In this document: one piece after another, positions 1-9,487 of the stretch
Layout: each line of letters starts with the position of its first letter
Position numbering within the stretch: position 1 is the stretch's first letter
From: Sphingomonas sp. IW22
GTDB lineage: Bacteria; Pseudomonadota; Alphaproteobacteria; Sphingomonadales; Sphingomonadaceae
Direction: 5' to 3'
Assembly (NCBI RefSeq): GCF_041321155.1
Contig: NZ_JBGGWB010000001.1
Location: 1,747,501 to 1,811,500, forward strand
DNA length: 64,000 bases
The notes under the pieces: generated by a model
What the model saw: the letters and a program-made list of their open reading frames with translations, nothing else
Told to the model about the DNA's origin: nothing
The model's database searches: none
Program-made: the position numbers and the translations under genes

Positions 1-1362
<1,362 letters not shown>

Positions 1363-1478
1363 TTTTCGCGCTTCGAGAGTCCCACCATCAACGACAATGC
1401 TGGTTCATCCAGACGTCGGTGGATGACAATCCAAGCCTTTGTGCACGATTTGAAACCCAATTTCTCACCGCCTCCATT

Positions 1479-1595
1479 GCCTGGTGGCTATAGCGTCTGT
1501 GAACCACCCGATCCCATCCCGAACTCGGCCGTGAAACCAGACTGCGCCGATGGTACTAACGCTCAAGCGCTGGAAGAGTAGGTCGTCGCCAGGCA
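1479..1595 (+). rRNA. 5S ribosomal RNA
   Basis: A sequence of about 117 nt starts GCCTGGTGGC and ends GTCGCCAGGCA, so the two ends pair as the 5S terminal stem. The conserved inner segment CCCGATCCCATCCCGAACTCGG is recognisable between about 1508 and 1530. It lies about 117 bases after the 23S end, in the normal operon position. Confidence 0.96.
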
Positions 1596-1665
1596 TTGCA
1601 GACGGTGAGAAACAAAAACCCATTCACAAACCCCATCGAGCTACGCTCGATCAATAACCCTTCGA

Positions 1666-2179
<514 letters not shown>

Positions 2180-2187
<8 letters not shown>

Positions 2188-2479
2188 CGTGGTCGTCGCT
2201 GTTCCACGCGGCATTGACCGCCCACGCGCCGGCGAGACCCGGCGCGATCAGTGGATGTGCACTGGAGACGCCGGTGTCCAGGATACACACGACCGGCGCA
2301 TCATCTTCAGCAGCGGTCAGGCGACCGGCATAATTATCGACCAGTTCCTGCTGCCCCAGACCGCCTTCGTCGGCCAGAAGCAGTTCGATATTCCCTGCCG
2401 CTTGGCGAATGTCCGTGATCGCGCCGCGCACACCCTCGATGTGCGAGTTGAGGAGAGCGACAATCTGATTTGTGGACAT
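2180..2479 (-). pseudogene. Subtilisin-like (S8) peptidase, N-terminal fragment
   Basis: A start codon at 2479 follows a good Shine-Dalgarno (AAAGGAGGGCTG). The frame gives about 98 residues with the S8 aspartate box (APVVCILDTGVSSAHP) and then DDHASHG, matching the start of the histidine box, where the homology stops. The downstream DNA switches to the recombinase fragment. The serine box and most of the catalytic domain are absent, so no active protease can be made. The fragment is opposite in direction to the cargo operon. Confidence 0.6.
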
Positions 2480-3028
2480 CAGCCCTCCTTTCCGATCACG
2501 TACATTGTGCCTTGTCCGACAACGGACCTTTTCCCCTTCGAAGGCCTACAGGATGGTGCGCGACAGTGCCACATTTGATTGGCACCGATGGCATACAGGT
2601 CGGCAGCACAGAGCCGAAGCGATCACGGCCAGCGAGGCCGTGATCGACCGAGGTTCGAGCCGTCAGGCTGCTTTGGAGCCTTTCGTGACCTTACCTTTAC
2701 GGCGCTTTATGAACGACCGGCTTCGGCATAGCCGGACATTCCCTTTCGCGTCGATGACCGGCAGTGATGTCCCACTTCCCGCCTTTTCGCGACCTCGGCG
2801 CTCCCACTTTAAGCCCCGACCGACTGACATGAACAAGGGTCCGGAGCTGGGAGGCAGCTAGAGCGCGCTGAACGTCCACAACTGGGTCGTCTCAGTCACG
2901 GGTCACGCGGCCAGAATTCAGATCCGCTCTATCGCCAACCTAGGCTTGAGCTGATCGCGCGAAACTGTTACCGTGAAAAAATAAGACAAGGTCGCGCCTA
3001 GCTTATCCCTCTGTGGAGCTCGCGTGTT
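2480..3028. other. Non-coding stretch before the cargo operon
   Basis: No reading frame here resembles a known protein; short frames on both strands conflict with each other. It must hold the promoter of the six-gene operon starting at 3029. An AT-richer patch at 2960-2985 (CTGTTACCGTGAAAAAATAAG) is the most promoter-like piece, but I cannot define -35 and -10 boxes with confidence. Confidence 0.4.
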
Positions 3029-4093
3029 GTGGCCCAAACTCGACGCTTCAGCCGCGCCGCGTCGCGTGGAACATCCCCATTTTGGCTGTTGGCTGTTGCG
3101 GTTACGCTGCCGGGCTGCGCATCCAACGCGATCAGGCTCGATTACGCCGGTGACGTCGCGGGCAGGGCGGAGGTCGCGGCGGCGGCGTCGCGGCGGTACC
3201 TTGCGGAGGTCGACGAAACTCGAGTCGCGGTGAATGTCGATCTGATCGGGATGGACACCGCTTGCGTACCGAACCGCGCCTGGATTCGGCGACAGGCGGA
3301 CGTAGGCGCGATCAAAGCGTCGGATTTCCCGCCGCGTGGCTGGCTGTGCGCGCCCGGCCCGCTCGACGGCGTCACATACCCTGAGCCGCTCTCGCTCGCC
3401 CCGCTCGGACCGGACCTTGAGCCCACCTTTCTGCTCATAGACGCGCTCGGTGCCTATGGGGCCGGGATCGCCACGATATTGGAGGAGGAAGGGCCGGATC
3501 CGGCCGCCGACTTGGTCCACGCGTTGGCGCTGGCGCGCTCGGCGGAAGGCCTGCTCCGCGCGATGGCTGGCGGGGCGGGGCAGCCGGTCGTTCCTGCCGC
3601 TGACGATGTGCGCCTTGTTGCGATCGACGCCTTCATCGCCTTCGTGACCGAGTTGCGGACCGAGCAGCGGAAAGTCGACGCCCTGCGCCGGACGGCCGGA
3701 GCCGGCCCGCTGATCGCCGCCTTGCGGGACCATTTGTCGAATTGGGAGCTGGGGCGTCAGGCGGATGAGAACCTCCGGTTCGAACTCGCCACCGCGCTAC
3801 TTGGCGGGGCGCAGCGCGCCGACGCTCCCCAGCTCTCCAAGGCGATGAGGCGGGAGTTCGGCGCGGCTTATTACGAAGGGGCTGCCGGCCGGACGTCATC
3901 CGCGCGGTTCAAGGCGGCGCTCGACGGAACGCTGGGCGAACTGGCCGCTGCCGAGGCGGATCTGCGGCGCGTCCTGGCCGAAGATCCCGATCTAACCGAC
4001 GCCGAGAGGCGGGAGGCGGCGCGGATCACTCGGCAGCGGCTGACGCGCGCCTTCGACACGCTGTCTCGGCTGCTCTTGGCGTTTGGGGGGTGA
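3029..4093 (+). CDS. Predicted lipoprotein, first gene of island operon
   Basis: A 354-residue protein with a basic N-terminus, a hydrophobic stretch (WLLAVAVT) and a lipobox LPGC with Cys30, so it should be lipidated. The +2 residue is alanine, which by the usual Lol rule predicts the outer membrane. The rest is alanine- and arginine-rich and mostly helical, with no family I recognise. The start is GTG at 3029 with GGAG ten bases upstream. It overlaps the next gene by four bases (GTGA), indicating translational coupling. It is the only member of the operon that clearly leaves the cytoplasm, so it may be the envelope-facing component, but that is inference. Confidence 0.75.
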   Translation: MAQTRRFSRAASRGTSPFWLLAVAVTLPGCASNAIRLDYAGDVAGRAEVAAAASRRYLAEVDETRVAVNVDLIGMDTACVPNRAWIRRQADVGAIKASDFPPRGWLCAPGPLDGVTYPEPLSLAPLGPDLEPTFLLIDALGAYGAGIATILEEEGPDPAADLVHALALARSAEGLLRAMAGGAGQPVVPAADDVRLVAIDAFIAFVTELRTEQRKVDALRRTAGAGPLIAALRDHLSNWELGRQADENLRFELATALLGGAQRADAPQLSKAMRREFGAAYYEGAAGRTSSARFKAALDGTLGELAAAEADLRRVLAEDPDLTDAERREAARITRQRLTRAFDTLSRLLLAFGG

Positions 4094-4431
4094 CCGTGGC
4101 CACGAAAGCGGATCTCAGGGGAGCGTTCCTCAGCCTTTCCCAGACGCTCGCGGCGATGGCCGATCCGAGCCATCCGGAGGATGTGGCGAACCGGCGTCTG
4201 GCGGTGTCCGCGCGGATCGCGGCCGCGGGCCGCCGCGCGACCGACTGGAACGCTCTGCCCCCAGCCTCCGACGCGTTCGAGCCTGTGATCGCCGGCCTGG
4301 ACGCCGCCACTCGCGCCCTGGCCGTCGCGGACGAACCCGCCGAGCACCTCCGCGCGCTCGACCGCGCGGACGAAGCGCTCTTGCGATTGGAGCAAGTGCT
4401 GAACTCGGCCGGCGAGGACGTCGGCGACTAG
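4090..4431 (+). CDS. Small helical protein of unknown function
   Basis: A 113-residue protein, predicted all-helical, with no membrane segment and no motif I recognise. The GTG start overlaps the stop of the lipoprotein gene by four bases; a second GTG lies two codons later. The peroxidase gene follows after 42 bases. Its size and coupling fit an adaptor or regulatory partner for one of the larger proteins. No enzymatic function can be suggested. Confidence 0.65.
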   Translation: MTVATKADLRGAFLSLSQTLAAMADPSHPEDVANRRLAVSARIAAAGRRATDWNALPPASDAFEPVIAGLDAATRALAVADEPAEHLRALDRADEALLRLEQVLNSAGEDVGD

Positions 4432-4473
4432 CGATCGGGCATCCCCGACACACTCTGACGACGGGAGGTTGAG

Positions 4474-6138
4474 ATGGTTTTCACGCGGTACCACGGCGAG
4501 CCTCGGACCAATGAGGCCATGAACGGGGACGGTAGCGGTGACGGCGGCGCAGGCCGGCGCTTCGCAGCGACGGCGACGCCCGGAGGGTATGCGAAGGGGA
4601 ATGATGGAAACGGGCAGGGTCCGAACGGGGCGACCGGCACCGGCTTCGGCTACATGTTCCCCGATCTGCTCGCCGACCCCGACAACCTGCTGCCCGCCGG
4701 CCCCGGCACGATCGCCGCGCTGCGCGCGCTGGGAGCGGCGATGGCGACGGAGGACAGCGCCGCGACCGGCGACGGCGTGGTGCCCGCCGCCTACACCTAT
4801 TTCGGCCAGTTCATCGACCACGACATTACCAAGACGGCGTTCTCCCCAGACATCACGGCCGGGCTGGACCTAATCGAGGCGCACAGCTTCGCGCCGATCG
4901 CGCAGGATCGGGTGACGAGCCTGCTCAGCAACGCGCGGACGTCGGCGCTCGATCTGGACAGCCTGTACGGCGGGCTCGCGCTGGAGGCGACGGAGCCGGA
5001 CGGCCATATGCGTCTGGGTAAGGTCACGTCCGATTCGTCGATCCCCGGCCCGATCGCGGTGGCGACGCCCGAGCATGATCTACCCCGACGGCCACAGAAC
5101 CCCAGTCCCGCTTCCCTGGAGGAGGTGGCGCAGGATCGCGAGGCGCTTATCGGGGATCCGCGCAACGACGAGAACCTGATCGTGGGCCAGCTCCACGTCG
5201 CGTTCCTGCGCGCGCACAACGCGCTGCTCGACCGGTTGGGCAACGCGGACGAGGCCAAGCGCGCTCTGCGTCGCCGCTACCAATGGGCGGCGCTGCACGA
5301 TTTCGTGCCTCGCATCTGCGGCGAGGCGGTTTACGGCGGCCTCGTCGCGGACGGACCGCAGTTCTTCCACGCCGACCATCCTGCCGACCTGGTCATTCCG
5401 CTGGAGTTCTCGGGCGCGGCGTACCGTTTCGGCCATTCCATGATCCGGCAGTCCTACGAGCACAACAGCACCTTTCGGACGGGCGGGCTTACGCCGGCGA
5501 CATTCAACTTCATGTTCACCTTCACGGCATTGTCGGGCGACATATCGGCGCAGCCGGGGCCGGGCGGCAGCCCCACCCTGCCGGACAATTGGATCATCGA
5601 ATGGCACCGCTTCTTCAACCAGGACCCGGACGACCCAGCGTCCCCGAGTGAGAACCCGGCTCGCAAGATCGACACGCATCTCGCCCTGGAGCTCGCGCGG
5701 TTGCCCTCGGCCTTCGGCGAGACGCAGGTGAACGAGCTGATGGGCAGGCTGGCCGCTCGCAACCTCCTGCGCGGCTACCTACTCGGCCTGCCCACCGGTC
5801 AGGCGGTGGCGGCCCGGATGGGCGAAACGCCGATCGCGCCCGACGACCTGCGCGCGCTCGTCACGGGCGAGGCCCTGGACTTGTGCGAGAAGGAGGGCCT
5901 GTTCGACCGCACGCCCCTGTGGTTCTACGTCCTCGCGGAAGCCGAACTCGAAGCCGAGGGCCAGCATCTCGGCCGGGTGGGCGGGACCATCGTCGCCGAG
6001 ACCTTGTGGCAGATGGTGCGGCACTCGCGCGACAGCGTGCTCATCAATCCGCCGGACGCGGACGAGTTGGCGACCGGTGAGTTCACGCTCCGAGGCATCG
6101 TCAAGCTGGGACAGGACACCCTGCTCCCGCCGCTGTGA
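4474..6138 (+). CDS. Animal-type haem peroxidase family protein
   Basis: A 554-residue member of the peroxidase-cyclooxygenase superfamily. The distal motif FGQFIDHDIT has Asp115, His116 and Asp117 (in myeloperoxidase the Asp and Glu residues form ester links to haem and this Asp binds calcium). A calcium-loop-like segment TSALDLDSLYG follows. The proximal histidine is His321 in YRFGHSMIR. No signal peptide or membrane segment is visible, so the enzyme is probably cytosolic, unlike secreted animal relatives. The N-terminal 50 residues are glycine-rich and probably disordered. It is the third gene of the operon, 43 bases before the hydrolase-CHAT gene. It would use hydrogen peroxide to oxidise an unknown substrate. 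The family call is firm; the role is not known. Confidence 0.88.
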   Translation: MVFTRYHGEPRTNEAMNGDGSGDGGAGRRFAATATPGGYAKGNDGNGQGPNGATGTGFGYMFPDLLADPDNLLPAGPGTIAALRALGAAMATEDSAATGDGVVPAAYTYFGQFIDHDITKTAFSPDITAGLDLIEAHSFAPIAQDRVTSLLSNARTSALDLDSLYGGLALEATEPDGHMRLGKVTSDSSIPGPIAVATPEHDLPRRPQNPSPASLEEVAQDREALIGDPRNDENLIVGQLHVAFLRAHNALLDRLGNADEAKRALRRRYQWAALHDFVPRICGEAVYGGLVADGPQFFHADHPADLVIPLEFSGAAYRFGHSMIRQSYEHNSTFRTGGLTPATFNFMFTFTALSGDISAQPGPGGSPTLPDNWIIEWHRFFNQDPDDPASPSENPARKIDTHLALELARLPSAFGETQVNELMGRLAARNLLRGYLLGLPTGQAVAARMGETPIAPDDLRALVTGEALDLCEKEGLFDRTPLWFYVLAEAELEAEGQHLGRVGGTIVAETLWQMVRHSRDSVLINPPDADELATGEFTLRGIVKLGQDTLLPPL

Positions 6139-6181
6139 TCGGCGGACGGGTAGGCTGGACACGGGGCGAGAGGCGGAACGC

Positions 6182-9100
6182 ATGACCGAGATTATCCTCG
6201 CCCCAAACGTCCGCCTGGTTGACGCCGACGCGCTCGCCGTCTCGACGGCACCGCCTGGCGGCCGGCGCGGCGTGGGCAGGGAGCAGGCCGTGGACGACGC
6301 GCTGGACGCGGCGCTCGCCGGCGCCTTCGAGGTGGACGCGGACGTCGTGCTGGCGCCCTCCGGCCGGCGTTCGGCGCCCGGCGCCACGCCCCGCGTCGAG
6401 GTTGGGGTCGAGCCCGACCAGTCTGCGGTGCTGCTGGTCGAGTCGGGGGAAGGGGTCCTCCGATGGGCGTATCCCGAAAAGGGCGCGGTCGCCGATCCCG
6501 TCGGCCGGAGGAGCGCGGGCGGCGGTTCGGACGGACCGCTCGTGTTCGCGCTCGACGACGGGGCGTCTGACCGGCAGCAGGCAGGCGACGGACGGCGAGG
6601 GCTGCTCGACTGGGTCGGCGACCGGCTGATCGACCCGGTCCGCATCCGGGTGCTGCGGTTCCTCGCCGCTCGCACCGTGGACGCCCTCAAGGAGCGGCTG
6701 GAGGGCGGTCACCGATCGGGCCTCGTCGTCGTGGACGGCGACCCCTCAGCTTGGACGCCGTCCGGCGACGGGGCTCGGCTAAGCGGGCTTGCCTCTCCGA
6801 CCGACGCGCCGCGCGTGCTCCTGATGGTGCACGGGACCTTCTCGTCTACAGCCGGGAGCTTCGCGGCGCTGGCCGCCACCGAGGAAGGGCGGCGCTTCCT
6901 GGACGGAGCGAAGGAACGCTACGACCTCGTGCTGGGGTACGACCACCGCACCCTCGACCTCGACCCGATCGCCAACGCCAGCGATCTCGCGGCCGAGCTG
7001 GAGCGGCGGTTGCCCGACGGCGCGCAGATCGACGCGGTCGCATACAGCCGCGGCGGCCTGGTGCTGCGCGCGCTGATCGAGCGGATCGCGCCGGCCGGCC
7101 TCGGCTTCCGACGCGCGGTGTTCGTGGGCTGCACGAACGCGGGCACCAGCCTCGCCGAGCCGGAGAATTGGCGGGTGCTGGCCGACCTGTACGTGAACTT
7201 GCTGGTCGCCGGCGCGCGCGCGGTGGCATTGCTCGGCGGCGAGGCGGTCGCGCCGTTCATCGTCTTCGCGGTCAAGACGCTGGGCCGCTTCGTCCAGATC
7301 CTGCCGGAGGTCGCGGTGCACGGGGAACGCGTTCCCGGTCTGGCGGCAATGCGGCCAGACGGCGATTTCCTGACCGAGCTCAACGCCGAGGCGGCCGGGC
7401 GCGACGGCGTCGTCGAGCCGTCCTATTGCGTAATTGGCGCGGACTTCGAGGCGCGCATCGAACCCGGCCGGGCGATGACCGGCGAACTCGCGCGCTTCCT
7501 GGTCGACCGGGTGGCCGACCGCTTCTTCGGGCGGGACAACGACCTGGTGGTCGACACCGAGTCGATGACGAGCTTCGGCGGCCGCGCGGGCCGGCACGAT
7601 CAGGAGCGCACCAGACTGATCGCGCCGGCGGACGCCGTGTTCCACACCATCTATTTCGCAAGTCCGGCCGTGGCCGGCCTGCTTTCCGAATGGCTACTCG
7701 ACGACGGTCGGACCCGTGGCGTCGCGAGCGCGCTGGAGGACGAGCCGCCGGACTCATGGGCTAGGCGGGGTAGCGGTCTCGCTCCGCCGAACGTGGACAG
7801 GGACGGAGCTTGGGGTTTCGGAAGGTCGGCGGATGCGGCCATGCAACCCGGACCCCCGCGTCGGGGCGTGGACGCGACGACCGTCGACGTCGATCGGGGC
7901 GACAGGAGGACCGCCCAGGCGGCGCCCGCCCCGGCGTCGGACGCCGCGCCGCAGATGGACTGCCATTTCGCCGCCGAGATGGACCGGGCGCCCGATATCG
8001 CCGGGCCCGTTCCCTTGTTCGTCAGCGTCTCGCGCGAGCGCCTCCTCGTTCGGCCAGGGCCGACGGCGGCTGTGACCGAAGCCGTCCCGCTCCGCGCCGA
8101 CCAGGTCATCGAGGTCGAGGTGATCGCGCTGGAGAACTGCGCGGTGGAGGGCGAACCCCTTTGCAAGGTCGCTGTCCCCTCGGGGGGCACGCCGCCCACC
8201 ATCCTGCGCTTCCTCGTAAAGGGAGAGGTGGCCGGTTCGGCCCGGGTGCAGGTGGAGGCGCGGCAGGACGGGCTGGTGCTCGCGAGCTTCATCCTCGAAC
8301 CTCACTTCCTGGACTGGGCCGACCACAAAATCCGCGTGACCCAGGTCACGCCGATCTCGCCCCCGGAGCGGTCCGCGGTGCTGCGCATCTACGAGATGAA
8401 ACGGGACGGACAGCTTCGCATCCGGTACGACCTTTCCAGCGCCGATCCCAACATCGCGGTGACCGCCGAGCAGGAGTTCCCGGCGTCGTTCAACGACGCG
8501 CTGTTCGCCGCCGATCTCATCCGGAAGCTCGAACAGGCATACAACAAGTCGGATCGGAGCTATGATCTGCTGGCGACGGCGTTCGCCGACGAGGCCGCGA
8601 GCGCCACGCACGACCTGATCCCCGAAAAAATCCGGAGAGGCTTATGGAGATGCGGCCGAGACGCCGCCTCGATCCAGGTGATCGCGGACAGCGCCCACCT
8701 GCCTTGGGAGCTGTTCTTGGTGGACGATCCGGACGCGCCCGACATCGAGAACGGGGCCTTTCTGGCCGAATGGGGCCTGACGCGTTGGATGTACAACGCG
8801 CCCGTCCCGCCCGCGCGCCTGCCGATCCGGTCGGGACGGGCGCACTACGTCGTTCCCCGTTATCTGAGCCGAGGGGACGAGCTGGCCGCGGCCGACCGCG
8901 AGGGCGAAATGTTAGCGAAGCTGTTCGGCGCGCAGTCGCTCCAAGCCGACAGCTCCACGGTCCGGAACTATCTAAGCAAGCAGGCGCGCGAGTGCGACCT
9001 GCTCCATTTCACCTGCCACGGCCAGGTCAAGACGGGCGGCGTGGTCATCGCGGACCTGCTGCTCTCCGATCAGCGGGATGAGGCCGGCGCCACGCTCCGC

Positions 9101-9487
9101 GACACGCTCAGTCATCACGCGGTGTGGCGCGCCGCCCGTTTCGGCGACAACGGGCCTAGCGGGATGGTCTTTGTCAACGCTTGCCAGACGGGCCGGCCGG
9201 GTGACGGCGTGGTCCGCGTGTCCGGTTTCGCCGACGCGTTTCTGCGTCCCAAGGGCGGTCATGGCGCGGCCGCATTCGTTGGCGCGCTCTGGTCTGTCGG
9301 AGACGTCCAGGCGTTCGACTTCGCCAGCCGCCTCTATAAACGGATGAAGGAGGGCGACCGGCTGGCCGACGCCGTCCGATCGGCGAGGGAGGCGGGCAAG
9401 AAGCAGGGCGACTTCACCTGGCTCTCCTACACCGTATACGGCAACCCGCAGGCGAGACTGGCGCTCGATGACGCCGTCGTCTCCTGA
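6182..9487 (+). CDS. Alpha/beta hydrolase-CHAT protease fusion
   Basis: A protein of 1,101 residues. Residues 1-190 are a variable N-terminal part. Residues about 215-480 form an alpha/beta hydrolase with an oxyanion-type LMVHGTFSS strand and nucleophile elbow AYSRGGL (Ser289). A linker rich in proline and aspartate and a beta-rich region (about 600-740) follow. The C-terminus is a CHAT (caspase-like) domain with the catalytic pair His946 (LLHFTCHG) and Cys1001 (VNACQTG), then GAAAFVGALWSVGD. The ATG at 6182 follows GAGGCGG; an upstream in-frame extension overlapping the peroxidase gene was rejected. It overlaps the next gene by 20 bases. The order of domains suggests a protease or lipase effector released or gated by a regulatory region. 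Confidence 0.85.
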   Translation: MTEIILAPNVRLVDADALAVSTAPPGGRRGVGREQAVDDALDAALAGAFEVDADVVLAPSGRRSAPGATPRVEVGVEPDQSAVLLVESGEGVLRWAYPEKGAVADPVGRRSAGGGSDGPLVFALDDGASDRQQAGDGRRGLLDWVGDRLIDPVRIRVLRFLAARTVDALKERLEGGHRSGLVVVDGDPSAWTPSGDGARLSGLASPTDAPRVLLMVHGTFSSTAGSFAALAATEEGRRFLDGAKERYDLVLGYDHRTLDLDPIANASDLAAELERRLPDGAQIDAVAYSRGGLVLRALIERIAPAGLGFRRAVFVGCTNAGTSLAEPENWRVLADLYVNLLVAGARAVALLGGEAVAPFIVFAVKTLGRFVQILPEVAVHGERVPGLAAMRPDGDFLTELNAEAAGRDGVVEPSYCVIGADFEARIEPGRAMTGELARFLVDRVADRFFGRDNDLVVDTESMTSFGGRAGRHDQERTRLIAPADAVFHTIYFASPAVAGLLSEWLLDDGRTRGVASALEDEPPDSWARRGSGLAPPNVDRDGAWGFGRSADAAMQPGPPRRGVDATTVDVDRGDRRTAQAAPAPASDAAPQMDCHFAAEMDRAPDIAGPVPLFVSVSRERLLVRPGPTAAVTEAVPLRADQVIEVEVIALENCAVEGEPLCKVAVPSGGTPPTILRFLVKGEVAGSARVQVEARQDGLVLASFILEPHFLDWADHKIRVTQVTPISPPERSAVLRIYEMKRDGQLRIRYDLSSADPNIAVTAEQEFPASFNDALFAADLIRKLEQAYNKSDRSYDLLATAFADEAASATHDLIPEKIRRGLWRCGRDAASIQVIADSAHLPWELFLVDDPDAPDIENGAFLAEWGLTRWMYNAPVPPARLPIRSGRAHYVVPRYLSRGDELAAADREGEMLAKLFGAQSLQADSSTVRNYLSKQARECDLLHFTCHGQVKTGGVVIADLLLSDQRDEAGATLRDTLSHHAVWRAARFGDNGPSGMVFVNACQTGRPGDGVVRVSGFADAFLRPKGGHGAAAFVGALWSVGDVQAFDFASRLYKRMKEGDRLADAVRSAREAGKKQGDFTWLSYTVYGNPQARLALDDAVVS

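Noticed and set aside
6077..6181. Longer start for the hydrolase-CHAT gene, overlapping the peroxidase gene
   Set aside because: The extension is the out-of-frame shadow of the peroxidase C-terminus, and the ATG at 6182 has its own Shine-Dalgarno after a normal gap.
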